DNA from: Microbacteriaceae bacterium
Lineage (GTDB): Bacteria > Actinomycetota > Actinomycetes > Actinomycetales > Microbacteriaceae
Assembly (NCBI GenBank): GCA_025464995.1
Contig: JAODMO010000007.1
Coordinates: forward strand, 1-64,000
Direction of reading: 5' to 3'
Length of the DNA stretch: 64,000 bases
This document shows, piece by piece, positions 51,136 through 59,862 of this stretch. The translations under genes and the position numbers were made by a program. Below the pieces are notes generated by a model, which was not told where the DNA came from, did no database searches, and saw nothing but the letters and a program-made list of their open reading frames with translations. Within the stretch, counting starts at the first letter, position 1, and each line of letters starts with the position of its first letter.

Positions 51136-52407
51136 TCAGGGGTAGAGGCCACGCAGGCGGTGCGCCTCCGTGACGCGCGACACGGCCAGGCGGGTTGCCG
51201 CGGCGCGAAGCGTGAGGTCGTGGGTGCGCGCGAGCTCATTTACCGATGCCCAGGCCGCGAGCATACGCTCCTCGAGCCGCGCTTCGACGTCTCGCGCCTC
51301 CCAGCGGTACGACTGATTCGCCTGCACCCACTCGAAATACGACACGATCACGCCTCCCGCGTTGGCGAGGATGTCGGGCGCGACGAGCACTCCGTTCGAC
51401 GCCAGAATGGCGTCCGCGTCGCGGGATGTCGGGCCGTTCGCGCCCTCCACGATGATGCGGGCGCGCACCTTGCCGGCATTGCCGGCGTGGATGACGCCCT
51501 CCACGGCGGCGGGAACGAGCACATCGACGTCGAGCTCGAGCAGGTCGTCGGCGCCGAGCACATCCGCATCGCCGAAACCCACGACCGACCCCGTCACATC
51601 CACATGCGCGCTCAGGGCCGCAATGTCGATCCCCGAGGCGCTGTGAATCGCTCCGTACTGGTCGCTGATCGCGACGACCAAGGCGCCCTCATCCGCGAGA
51701 AAGCGAGCTCCGTCGCGGCCCACCTTGCCGAAGCCTTGGACGGCAGCGGTCGCTCCGGACACTGCGATTCCCCTGCTCTTCAAGGCCGCCTTCGCGATGT
51801 GCACGACTCCGCGGGATGTCGCGCTGGCCCGACCCAGCGAGCCGCCGAGGCTGAGCGGCTTCCCGGTCACCACTCCGGGCACGGTGTGGCCCTGGCTGAC
51901 GGAGTACGTGTCCATGATCCACGCCATGGTTCGTTCATCCGTTCCGATGTCTGGCGCAGGGATGTCTTGTTGCGGGCCGATTATCGGAAGGATCTCGCTG
52001 GTGTAACGGCGCGTGATCCGTTCGAGTTCCGCCGTGCTGTACTGCCGCGGGTCGAACGCGACGCCGCCCTTGGCTCCGCCATAGGGGACGTCGAGCAGGG
52101 CGCACTTCCACGTCATCCACATGGCGAGGGCGCGTACTTCGTCGAGCGTCACCGCGGGGCTGTACCGCAAACCGCCCTTGGCGGGCCCGCGGGAGATGTT
52201 GTGCTGCACCCGGTAGCCCGTGAGCACCTCGATGCTGCCGTCGTCGCGGCGCAGCGGAATGCTGACCGTCAACTCCCGCCGCGACTTGGACAGCATCGCG
52301 TGGGTGCCCTCGTCGTAGCCGAGACCGGCGACGGCTTCCGCCAGTTGCGCGTGTGCGTCCTCGAGCGCCGACGTGCGCGAGTCGGTTGCGTGGTCGACGA
52401 GAGTCAT
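51136..52407 (-). CDS. Glu/Leu/Phe/Val dehydrogenase, probably glutamate dehydrogenase
   Basis: The 423-residue enzyme has the substrate and catalytic Lys block YRVQHNISRGPAKGGLRYSP, LDVPYGGAKGGVAFDP, PAPDIGTDERTMAWIMDTYS, and the Rossmann motif AAVQGFGKVGRDGARFL with EGANGPTSRDAD. In this cluster it would recycle the glutamate made by GabT to 2-oxoglutarate. It overlaps gabT by 4 nt (ATGA), indicating coupling of the two reactions. Confidence 0.9.
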   Translation of the reverse strand: MTLVDHATDSRTSALEDAHAQLAEAVAGLGYDEGTHAMLSKSRRELTVSIPLRRDDGSIEVLTGYRVQHNISRGPAKGGLRYSPAVTLDEVRALAMWMTWKCALLDVPYGGAKGGVAFDPRQYSTAELERITRRYTSEILPIIGPQQDIPAPDIGTDERTMAWIMDTYSVSQGHTVPGVVTGKPLSLGGSLGRASATSRGVVHIAKAALKSRGIAVSGATAAVQGFGKVGRDGARFLADEGALVVAISDQYGAIHSASGIDIAALSAHVDVTGSVVGFGDADVLGADDLLELDVDVLVPAAVEGVIHAGNAGKVRARIIVEGANGPTSRDADAILASNGVLVAPDILANAGGVIVSYFEWVQANQSYRWEARDVEARLEERMLAAWASVNELARTHDLTLRAAATRLAVSRVTEAHRLRGLYP

Positions 52408-53774
52408 GATGAGGCCAGAACGTTCCCTAGCACCGAGATGCCGTCGCGAAGCAGATCATCGGAGATGGTCAATGGGGGGAGGAATCGGATGACGTTGCCG
52501 TAGGTGCCGCAGGTCAGCAGGATCACGCCCTCGGCGTGAGCTGCGGAGACGACGCGGGTGGTGAGGGCGGCATCGGGTTCGTTCGTTGCGGGATCCACGA
52601 GTTCGATCGCCATCATCGCTCCTCGGCCGCGCACATCTCCCACCCGCGGATCGACTGCCTGCAGGGCTCCCAGCTCCTGAAGCAGAACCGCCTCGATGTC
52701 GCGTGCGCGTTCGATCAGGCCGTCGTTCTGGTAGCTGTGGATGGTCGCTATCGCGGCGGCGCAAGCGATGGGGTTGCCCCCGTAGGTTCCACCGAGCCCG
52801 CCGACGTGTGCGGCATCCATGATCTCAGCGCGGCCCGTGACCGCGGAGAGCGGGAGTCCGCCCGCGATTCCTTTCGCGGTCACGATGATGTCGGGCACGA
52901 GGTCTTCGTGATCGGAGGCGAACATGGCGCCGGTGCGGGCAAAGCCCGTCTGCACCTCGTCGGCGATGAACACCACGCCGTTCGCTCGGCACCAGGCCGC
53001 GATGGTCTGCAGGAAACCGTGCGCGGGCACGATGAAGCCGCCCTCACCCTGGATCGGTTCGATGATCACCGCAGCGAGGTTCGACGCGCCGATCTGCTTC
53101 TCGATCTGGGTGATGGCGCGCTCGGCCGCTTCGGCGCCAGACAGGCCGCCGTCGCGGAAGGGGTAGGAAGACGGAGCCCGGTACACCTCCGGGGCGAACG
53201 GTCCGAAACCGCTCTTATAGGGCATCGACTTCGCCGTCAGCGCCATGGTCAGGTTGGTTCTGCCGTGATAGGCATGGTCGAACGCCACAACCGCCTGCTT
53301 GCCTGTGAAGTGGCGGGCGATCTTGACGGCGTTCTCCACGGCCTCCGCGCCGGAGTTGAACAGCGCGGTGCGCTTGTCGTGGTCCCCGGGGGTCAACTCG
53401 TTGAGCAGCTCGGCGACGGCCACGTATCCCTCGTAGCCGGTGATGGTGAAACAGGTGTGCGTGAACTGGTTCACCTGCTCGGTGACCGCCGCGACGATGG
53501 CGGGTGCGGAGTTGCCCACGCCGGTCACCGCTATTCCCGAACCGAGGTCGATCAGTGTGTTGCCGTCGACGTCGAGAACTACTCCTCCGCCTGCCGCCTG
53601 CACGTAGATGGGCAGCGAGATGCCCACACCTCGAGCGACCGCCGCCGACTTCCGCGAGTTCAGCTCGACCGATTTCGGGCCGGGGATCGCCGTGACGACA
53701 TTCCGCACCTGCCGGAGCCCGGGACCGCCAGACTGGACCTCCGTCGAGCGTGATGTGGTCAGTGTCATTGTCAT
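52404..53774 (-). CDS. gabT: 4-aminobutyrate-2-oxoglutarate aminotransferase
   Basis: The 456-residue class III PLP enzyme has TGYEGYVAVAELLNEL, FNSGAEAVENAVKIAR, ADEVQTGFARTG and the PLP-lysine segment VTAKGIAGGLPLSAVTGR. It converts GABA and 2-oxoglutarate to succinate semialdehyde and glutamate. It is the first gene of the four-gene unit and divergent from the PucR gene. ATG 53774 is the most upstream start; ATG 53768 is equally possible. Confidence 0.92.
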   Translation of the reverse strand: MTMTLTTSRSTEVQSGGPGLRQVRNVVTAIPGPKSVELNSRKSAAVARGVGISLPIYVQAAGGGVVLDVDGNTLIDLGSGIAVTGVGNSAPAIVAAVTEQVNQFTHTCFTITGYEGYVAVAELLNELTPGDHDKRTALFNSGAEAVENAVKIARHFTGKQAVVAFDHAYHGRTNLTMALTAKSMPYKSGFGPFAPEVYRAPSSYPFRDGGLSGAEAAERAITQIEKQIGASNLAAVIIEPIQGEGGFIVPAHGFLQTIAAWCRANGVVFIADEVQTGFARTGAMFASDHEDLVPDIIVTAKGIAGGLPLSAVTGRAEIMDAAHVGGLGGTYGGNPIACAAAIATIHSYQNDGLIERARDIEAVLLQELGALQAVDPRVGDVRGRGAMMAIELVDPATNEPDAALTTRVVSAAHAEGVILLTCGTYGNVIRFLPPLTISDDLLRDGISVLGNVLASS

Positions 53775-53832
53775 CCAATCCGATCGATTCGCTGGTCAGC
53801 ATCCAGCATCGTCCGAGACGGCGCGGCGGTCG

Positions 53833-53879
53833 AGTGCCATAATGGCTTCAACCCTCTTCTGTCTGGACACAATGGCACT
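53833..53879. promoter_or_regulatory. Candidate PucR operator in the gabT/pucR intergenic region
   Basis: GCCATAATGGC (53836-53846) is an 11-bp palindrome. In addition AGTGCCAT (53833-53840) is matched by inverted ATGGCACT (53872-53879), with centres about 39 nt apart, close to four helical turns. It lies in the 120-nt divergent region. Confidence 0.45.
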
Positions 53880-53894
53880 TGAACCGATCGACAC

Positions 53895-55406
53895 ATGCCC
53901 GCGACGCTGACGTCGTTGATCGAGCACGGAGAGTTCGGCATCACGGACCGCGTGTCGGCGGAGGGCTCCACAGTGCTCGGGTGGGTGCACAGCTCCGACC
54001 TCGAAGACCCCTCGCCTTTCGTGACGACCGGGCAGATGCTGCTGACGACCGGTCGGCAGTTCCCCGAGAGCGACGACCTCCCGTTCTACGCCTCGTATGT
54101 TGACCGACTCCACGCCGCGGGAGTGAGCGCCCTGGGTTTCGGAACCGAGGTCTTCCGAGCCGGCACCCCGGCGGGCCTGGTGGATGCGTGTCGAAATGCG
54201 GGTCTTCCCCTCGTCGAGGTGCCGTATCGCACGCCCTTCATCGCGATAAGCCAGTGGGTCGCGGCCGTGCAGGCCGCGGATGCCCGGGCTCGGATCGACT
54301 GGGTCTTGGCGACTCAGAATGCCGTCTCGATCGCCGCCCTGGGAAGTGGCGGCATGCAGGCGGCTATTCGGAAGACGGCCAGCCGGCTCCGATGCGACAT
54401 CGCGCTCTTCGACGCGGACGGAGAGCTCGCCGACGCCGCAAGCGGGTCGGACGGTGCAGGCGCCGCCCTGCCAGACGAAGTGCCGGCGCAGGTGCACCGC
54501 CTGCTGGCCGCACAACATCGGTCGCGCGTCGATCTTGCCCTCGCGACCGTCTCCGCCACTATCCAGACCCTCGGCGGCACGAAACGCCTCACGGGCGCGC
54601 TCGTCCTCGCGCGGAGCGAGCCCTTCGACTCGGCCGATTTCTCCATCGCGACGACGCTCGTCGCCCTCGCGGAGGTGTCGCTGGAGCACAACCAGAGCCT
54701 GCGCGTGAGCCTGCGGTCTCTGATGCAGCAACTGTTCGCGCTGCTTCGTGACGGCCGGGTCGCCGAGGTACGCACGGCGATCGAGGCCATCCCCGCCGGA
54801 CTTCCCTCCACCGAGCTGAGGGTGGTGAGCGTCGCCGTGGGCCCCGAGGAGGCAGCGCTCCGCGACGCCCTGGAGCGCCGAGCGTCGGCCGCCGTAAGCG
54901 GGATGTTCGCGGTAGGCACCGCGGAGGGACTCACCCTGCTCATCGAGCCCGGAGACTGGCCCGCGCTCAAAGCGTTTCTCGCCCGCCGTGGGGCGCACGC
55001 CGGCGTATCCGACCGCCTCGAATGGGAACGGCTCAACGTCGGGATAGTCCAAGCCGGGCGGGCACTCCAACGGGCGGGACAGGGAGAGGTGATGGAGTTC
55101 ACGGAGCTGGTCTCGGCAAGCTTCTTCGGGTTGCTCGCCTCATCCGATGTGGCCGAAATCGCCCATGCGCGCCTCTCGGCGGCGCTGGTCGCGCCAGGAG
55201 GAAGGGAATTGCTCGACGACGCCGGCGTCTGGTTGCGCCACAACGCCGCGTGGGATCCCGCCGCCCGGGAGTTGGGCATTCACCGGCACACCCTGAAGGC
55301 TCGAATCGAACAGCTCGGAAACCTGGTCGGCCTGGATCTGCGGCAATTCCAGGACCGAGCCGAGCTGTGGGCGCTGGTGTCCTCACTGGACATGACCAGC
55401 AGCTGA
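53895..55406 (+). CDS. PucR family transcriptional regulator
   Basis: The 503-residue regulator has the PucR N-terminal domain (GSTVLGWVHSSDLEDPSPFVTTGQMLLTTG) and a C-terminal helix-turn-helix (GVWLRHNAAWDPAARELGIHRHTLKARI). This class controls catabolism of purines, GABA or polyamines. Divergent placement next to gabT and the intergenic palindrome suggest it activates the gab genes. A Shine-Dalgarno is not obvious before the ATG. Confidence 0.9.
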   Translation: MPATLTSLIEHGEFGITDRVSAEGSTVLGWVHSSDLEDPSPFVTTGQMLLTTGRQFPESDDLPFYASYVDRLHAAGVSALGFGTEVFRAGTPAGLVDACRNAGLPLVEVPYRTPFIAISQWVAAVQAADARARIDWVLATQNAVSIAALGSGGMQAAIRKTASRLRCDIALFDADGELADAASGSDGAGAALPDEVPAQVHRLLAAQHRSRVDLALATVSATIQTLGGTKRLTGALVLARSEPFDSADFSIATTLVALAEVSLEHNQSLRVSLRSLMQQLFALLRDGRVAEVRTAIEAIPAGLPSTELRVVSVAVGPEEAALRDALERRASAAVSGMFAVGTAEGLTLLIEPGDWPALKAFLARRGAHAGVSDRLEWERLNVGIVQAGRALQRAGQGEVMEFTELVSASFFGLLASSDVAEIAHARLSAALVAPGGRELLDDAGVWLRHNAAWDPAARELGIHRHTLKARIEQLGNLVGLDLRQFQDRAELWALVSSLDMTSS

Positions 55407-55419
55407 GCTGTCAGCGTCG

Positions 55420-55723
55420 TCACCGCTCGTCCCACACCTCGACACGGATGTCGTCGGGGATCGGCGGCTGGATTACACCCTCCTCGCGCCCGACGAGGGC
55501 GCGGCCCGCGAGCGCGGCCCGCGATACCCAGCGCGCCGCCGCCGACCCCATCGCAGAATAAGTGGGCGCCGACGTGGAGGCGCGAGTAGGCGACATCGGC
55601 CGCTACGGGAGCGAGGCCGGAGCCGACCCTCGTCGACTCCAGCGCGACCCCCGTGACGAAAGCGGCCGCGCTCGCCGAGTGCCCAGAAGGAAACGGACCC
55701 GACGTCGGCAGCCTGTTGAGCCG
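55420..55723 (-). pseudogene. PAP2 family phosphatase remnant
   Basis: One minus-strand frame reads RLNRLPTSGPFPSGHSASAA (PSGH motif at 55679-55690), then VAYSRLHVGAHLFCDG, which keeps the PAP2 SRx5Hx3D motif. The N-terminal KX6RP part and start are missing. Near 55505 the frame is lost and a different frame continues to a TGA at 55420. This is the C-terminal part of a broken gene, not a working enzyme. Confidence 0.65.
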
Positions 55724-55880
55724 TCGGCGCGCACGAAATCACCGCCGGGGTAGCGCTTTGTGCCGGGCCGCGTCAGAGCGGGAACCGCCCCCGGAGATAC
55801 AGCTCCCAACAAGTTCCCAGAAAAATAACGTTTCGATAACTGGCGCTCGTTACCTCACCGTTATATATTCGAAGAGCGGA

Positions 55881-55974
55881 AGCTGTTTGCTGTGGCAGCT
55901 GATGCGGAATGTGATTGCAGGACACTCTTGGTGCAAGGGAGAGGGTCGGTTTCTAGCCTCTGAAACCGACCCTC
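55881..55974 (+). ncRNA. Candidate structured RNA with three hairpins
   Basis: Successive stems are AGCTG/CAGCT (55881-55900), TTGCA/TGCAA (55915-55936) and a perfect 13-bp stem GAGGGTCGGTTTC/GAAACCGACCCTC (55941-55974), followed by AATCCTGTTTAT. An AT-rich stretch lies upstream at ~55830-55870 (TTATATATTC). It could be a small RNA with its terminator, or leftover sequence beyond the PAP2 remnant. No protein-coding signal was seen in 55724-56040. Confidence 0.4.
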
Positions 55975-56046
55975 AATCCTGTTTATGGGGCGATATCGCG
56001 AGATCGGCCCCGCCGCCAGCAGTGCCGCAATATCTGTGCTGGTGCA

Positions 56047-56058
56047 TAGAGTTGTCGC
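56047..56058 (+). promoter_or_regulatory. Leaderless promoter -10 of the MarR-photolyase operon
   Basis: TAGAGT at 56047-56052 lies 6 nt before GTG 56059. Confidence 0.5.
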
Positions 56059-56496
56059 GTGAGTGATAAGTCGCTAGCCGTAGACGCATGGGAATCGCTG
56101 TTTCGCGCCCAAGTCTCGGTGTTCCGCCAGCTCAACGCCGAGTTTCCGTCGTCTGAGCTCTCGTTCAACGAATACGACGTGTTGTTCAACCTGTCGCGGC
56201 AGCCGGAACGGGCGTTGCGCATCCGCGATCTCAACCGTCACCTGCTGCTCACCCAGCCGAGCGTGAGCCGGCTCGTCGACCGCCTCGTGCAACGAGGGCT
56301 CGTCACAAAGGAGAGCGACCCGGGCGACGGGCGCGGCACGATCGTGCGCATCACCGAGAACGGCTACTCGCTGTTCCGCCGCGTCGCGGTCATTCACGCC
56401 GAGTCGATCCGCACCCGGGTCGGCGGCGTGCTCGACGCGGACGAGCTCCGGCAGCTGACGACGCTGACCGAGAAACTGCGGCTGGGCGGCGAATGA
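56059..56496 (+). CDS. MarR family transcriptional regulator
   Basis: The 145-residue winged-helix protein has FNEYDVLFNLSRQPERALRIRDLNRHLLLTQPSVSRLVDRL and the wing KESDPGDGRGTIVRITENG. The ligand is unknown. It overlaps the photolyase start by 4 nt (ATGA), so it probably regulates its own operon, perhaps in response to oxidative or light stress (inference). Confidence 0.88.
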   Translation: MSDKSLAVDAWESLFRAQVSVFRQLNAEFPSSELSFNEYDVLFNLSRQPERALRIRDLNRHLLLTQPSVSRLVDRLVQRGLVTKESDPGDGRGTIVRITENGYSLFRRVAVIHAESIRTRVGGVLDADELRQLTTLTEKLRLGGE

Positions 56497-57863
56497 GCTC
56501 GCCCACGGTCGTCTGGTTGCGCGACGATCTCCGCCTTGCAGACAACCCCGCGCTGCACGCAGCGGTGCAGCGCGGCGAATCCGTGGTCGTCGTCTACCTC
56601 CTCGACGAGGTCAGCCCCGGCATCCGCCCGCTCGGTGCCGCCGTGAAGTGGTGGCTGCACTACAGCCTCAGCGCTCTCGCCGCCGACCTCGCCGCGATAG
56701 GCGGTTCGCTCGTGCTCCGCCGGGGGGATGCCGCGGCCCAGATCCCGCGGATCGTCGCGGAGACGCACGCCGGGGCCGTCTACTGGAACCGCCGCTATGG
56801 CCGCGCGCGCGACATCGACGCCGGGCTGAAGGGGAGCCTGCGCGACGCTGGCGTCGAGGTGCAGAGCTTCCGCGCCAACCTGCTGTTCGAACCGTGGACG
56901 GTCACGACGAGGGAGGGCGGCCCGTACGGCGTCTTCACCCCGTTCTGGAAGACCTGCCTCGAGATCGGGGTGTCACGGCAGCCGCTCGAGGCGCCCACGA
57001 GCATCGCCACGCACGCCGCGGCGAGCGACGACCTCGATTCGTGGGGGCTCCTGCCGACGCATCCCGACTGGGCCGGAGGGTTGCGAGAAGACAACCGCCC
57101 CGGCGAACACAACGCCCACGAGCGGCTCGAGCGGTTCGCGGAGGAGGTACTTGCGAACTACGACGCCCGCGACCAGCCTGGCGTCGAGGCGACGAGCGGC
57201 CTGAGCCCGCACCTGCGCTTCGGCGAGCTGAGCCCGCTGCAGATCTGGCACCGCATGACCGGCGCCATCGACGCGTCGTCGCGCGTCAACGCGGCGAGCT
57301 TCTTGCGCGAGTTGGGCTGGCGCGAGTTCAACTACAGCACCCTCTACAACTTCCCCGAGCTGCACGAGCGCAACTACCGCCCCGCCTTCGACGCCTTCCC
57401 GTGGGCCGACACCCCGGAGTGGGAGATCGACGCGTGGCGCCAGGGGCGCACCGGCGTTCCCCTCGTGGACGCCGGAATGCGGGAGCTGTGGACCACCGGC
57501 AGCATGCACAACCGGGTGCGCATGGTGACGGCGAGCTTCCTGATCAAGAACCTGCTCGTCGACTGGCGCGTCGGTGAGGCGTGGTTCTGGGACACGCTCG
57601 TCGACGCCGACGAGGCCAACAACCCCGCAAACTGGCAGTGGGTCGCTGGCAGCGGGGCGGATGCTGCGCCGTACTTCCGTGTCTTCAACCCGGTCTTGCA
57701 GGCGAAGAAGTTCGATCCGCACGGGCGTTACATCCGGCGCTGGGTGCCCGAGCTCGAGGCGGCGGAGTATCCGCCCGAGCCGATCGTCGACCTCGCCCAG
57801 TCGCGACGCGACGCGTTGCAGGCCTACGAGACGATGAAGGCGAGCGGGCAGACCGCCGACTAG
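56493..57863 (+). CDS. phr: Deoxyribodipyrimidine photolyase
   Basis: The 456-residue flavoenzyme repairs UV-induced pyrimidine dimers using light. The N-terminal antenna domain starts TVVWLRDDLRLADNPALH. The C-terminal FAD domain has SGLSPHLRFGELSPLQIW, FLRELGWREFNYSTLYNFP, GVPLVDAGMRELWTTGSMHN and the FAD/Trp block NWQWVAGSGADAAPYFRVFNP. It is a class I CPD photolyase by length and motifs. Confidence 0.94.
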   Translation: MSSPTVVWLRDDLRLADNPALHAAVQRGESVVVVYLLDEVSPGIRPLGAAVKWWLHYSLSALAADLAAIGGSLVLRRGDAAAQIPRIVAETHAGAVYWNRRYGRARDIDAGLKGSLRDAGVEVQSFRANLLFEPWTVTTREGGPYGVFTPFWKTCLEIGVSRQPLEAPTSIATHAAASDDLDSWGLLPTHPDWAGGLREDNRPGEHNAHERLERFAEEVLANYDARDQPGVEATSGLSPHLRFGELSPLQIWHRMTGAIDASSRVNAASFLRELGWREFNYSTLYNFPELHERNYRPAFDAFPWADTPEWEIDAWRQGRTGVPLVDAGMRELWTTGSMHNRVRMVTASFLIKNLLVDWRVGEAWFWDTLVDADEANNPANWQWVAGSGADAAPYFRVFNPVLQAKKFDPHGRYIRRWVPELEAAEYPPEPIVDLAQSRRDALQAYETMKASGQTAD

Positions 57864-57928
57864 CGCCTCTTGCGCGCCGCCTCCGCCGTTGCCACAGTTG
57901 GGGCAGTGACCGACAAGGAGGTTCATCC

Positions 57929-58381
57929 ATGACGACGCGACTCAACCCGTATCTGAGCTTCAGAGACAACGCCCGGGAGGCGCTCGAGTTCTACCACTCG
58001 GTGTTCGGAGGCGAACTGAACGTCAGCACGTTCGGCGAATTCGGGGTCAGCGACGACCCCGCGGAGCGGAACAAGATCATGCACGGGCAGGTCACCGCCC
58101 CCGACGGTCTCGTGCTGATGGGGGCCGACACCCCCGCTTCGATGCCCGACCCCGGCGGCAGCAGCATCTCCGTCTCACTGAGCGGTGAGGATGCGGCGGA
58201 GCTCACCGGCTACTGGGAGAAGCTGTCGAACGGTGGAACTGTGCAGGAGCCGCTGAGCCAGGCGCCGTGGGGCGACAGCTTCGGCATGTGCATCGACCGT
58301 TTCGGCACACACTGGATGGTCAATATCGCCGGCACGCAGGCGGCGCAGGAGTCAGACCCGTCGCAGGCCGCCCGGTCGTAG
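57929..58381 (+). CDS. VOC family (PhnB-like) protein
   Basis: The 150-residue protein shows the PhnB/VOC pattern: PYLSFRDNAREALEFYHSVFGGEL, IMHGQVTAPDGLVLMGADTP, ISVSLSGEDAAELTGYWEKL and WGDSFGMCIDRFGTHWMVNIA. Such proteins fold as paired beta-alpha-beta modules; the ligand or reaction is unknown. AAGGAGG lies 7 nt before the ATG. The photolyase gene ends 66 nt upstream on the same strand. Confidence 0.9.
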   Translation: MTTRLNPYLSFRDNAREALEFYHSVFGGELNVSTFGEFGVSDDPAERNKIMHGQVTAPDGLVLMGADTPASMPDPGGSSISVSLSGEDAAELTGYWEKLSNGGTVQEPLSQAPWGDSFGMCIDRFGTHWMVNIAGTQAAQESDPSQAARS

Positions 58382-58413
58382 CGTCTGGCCGTCGTCGACT
58401 CGGGGGCCAGCCG

Positions 58414-59862
58414 CTACGCCCTCTGTCGCCTCCTCCTCGCCACCAGGTCTGTGAATCCCAGCGCCAGCGCCACGAGCATCAGCCCGATGCTGATGAGCAC
58501 GCCGTTGCGGAAACCGTCGTGGTAGGCCGTGAGTTCGGCCACCCGTCCCGACTCCTTGAGGATGGTGGCGAAGAAGGCGGATGTCGCGGCCGCGACCCCG
58601 ATCGATGTGCCGACGCGCTGCCCCAGCTGGGCCATCGACCCCGCGACGCCGCCCTCCTGCACGGGGATCTCGGCGAGGGTGAGCGTCTGGTTCGGCGAGA
58701 CGACGAAGCCGCCACCGATGCCCGCCACCAGGAGCGCCGCACCCATGCCGTAGGGGGCGAGCTCGGGTGGCAGGACTATGGCGAGCAGCAGGTCGAGCGA
58801 GAAGCCGATGACCACGAAGACGAGGCCGAACACGACGAGAGCGCGCCCGAGACGGTTGACGAGCCGGCCACCGATGAGAGCCGTGACGGCTGAGGCGAGC
58901 GCGAATGGGATGCTGACGAGCCCGGCGAAGACCGGCTCGAGGCCGAGACCCTCCTGAAGGTAGAGCGTGCTGAGCAGGAAGACCGCCGGCAGCGCCCCGA
59001 AGTACGCGGTCGCGACGAGCAGGCCGTTGCGGTACGACGACGTGCGGAACAGCGAGAAGTGCACGACGGGCGACTTGCCCCGGCGCTGGTACGACAGCTC
59101 CCACCAGACGAATGCGGCGGCCGCGACAACCGCGAGCGCGATCCACCACCAGCGCAGCGGGCTGTCACTCGGGCCGCCGGTCGTGAGCACGAACGGAAAC
59201 AGCAGACTGAAAGTGGCGGCGCCGAGCAGCAGCACGCCGAACAGGTCGAGATTGGAGTCGCGCCTCGGCCCCGTGCGGCGGGGCAGCAGCCGCAGAGCGA
59301 AGAAGATCGCAGCGATGCCCAGCGGGATATTCATCCAGAACAGCAGGCGCCAGCCGTCCTCCGGCCCGCCCAGCAGGATGAGCAGGCCGCCCAGGCTCGG
59401 CGCGAACGCGGTGCAGACGCCGATGGTCGCGCCGAACACTCCGAACGCCCTGCCGCGCGCCTCCCCCTGGAAGAGCTGCTGCACGAGCCCGAGCACTTGC
59501 GGCATCTGCACGCCGGCGGCGACTCCCTGCAGGATACGACCGATGACGAGGGTCTGGATGTTGGGCGCGAGTGCGCAGATCAGGCTCGCGGCGGTGAAGC
59601 CGCTGAGGCCGATCACGAACATGATCTTGCGCGAATAGATGTCGCCGAGACGACCGGATGGCACGAGCGCGAGTCCGAAGGCGAGGGCGTAGCCTGCCAC
59701 GATCACCTGCAGGTCGGTCGCGCCTGCGCCGAGCGATTCCTCGATCGACGGCAGGCCGACGTTGACCTTGCTGAGGTCGAGGATGGTGAGCGCCGCGACG
59801 CTGACGGCGACCGCGAACGCCTGCCACTTGGCGCGGTCGCTCAGCGCGGGAGCGTCGGTCAT
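58414..59862 (-). CDS. MFS transporter, DHA2 type (probable drug efflux)
   Basis: The 482-residue membrane protein has about 14 helices. Motifs include LTILDLSKVNVGLPSIEESL, the loop GRLGDIYSRKIMFVIGL (motif A) and GATIGVCTAFAPSLGG (motif C of antiporters). It should export hydrophobic drugs by proton exchange. The ATG overlaps the upstream unknown gene by 4 nt. Confidence 0.9.
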   Translation of the reverse strand: MTDAPALSDRAKWQAFAVAVSVAALTILDLSKVNVGLPSIEESLGAGATDLQVIVAGYALAFGLALVPSGRLGDIYSRKIMFVIGLSGFTAASLICALAPNIQTLVIGRILQGVAAGVQMPQVLGLVQQLFQGEARGRAFGVFGATIGVCTAFAPSLGGLLILLGGPEDGWRLLFWMNIPLGIAAIFFALRLLPRRTGPRRDSNLDLFGVLLLGAATFSLLFPFVLTTGGPSDSPLRWWWIALAVVAAAAFVWWELSYQRRGKSPVVHFSLFRTSSYRNGLLVATAYFGALPAVFLLSTLYLQEGLGLEPVFAGLVSIPFALASAVTALIGGRLVNRLGRALVVFGLVFVVIGFSLDLLLAIVLPPELAPYGMGAALLVAGIGGGFVVSPNQTLTLAEIPVQEGGVAGSMAQLGQRVGTSIGVAAATSAFFATILKESGRVAELTAYHDGFRNGVLISIGLMLVALALGFTDLVARRRRQRA

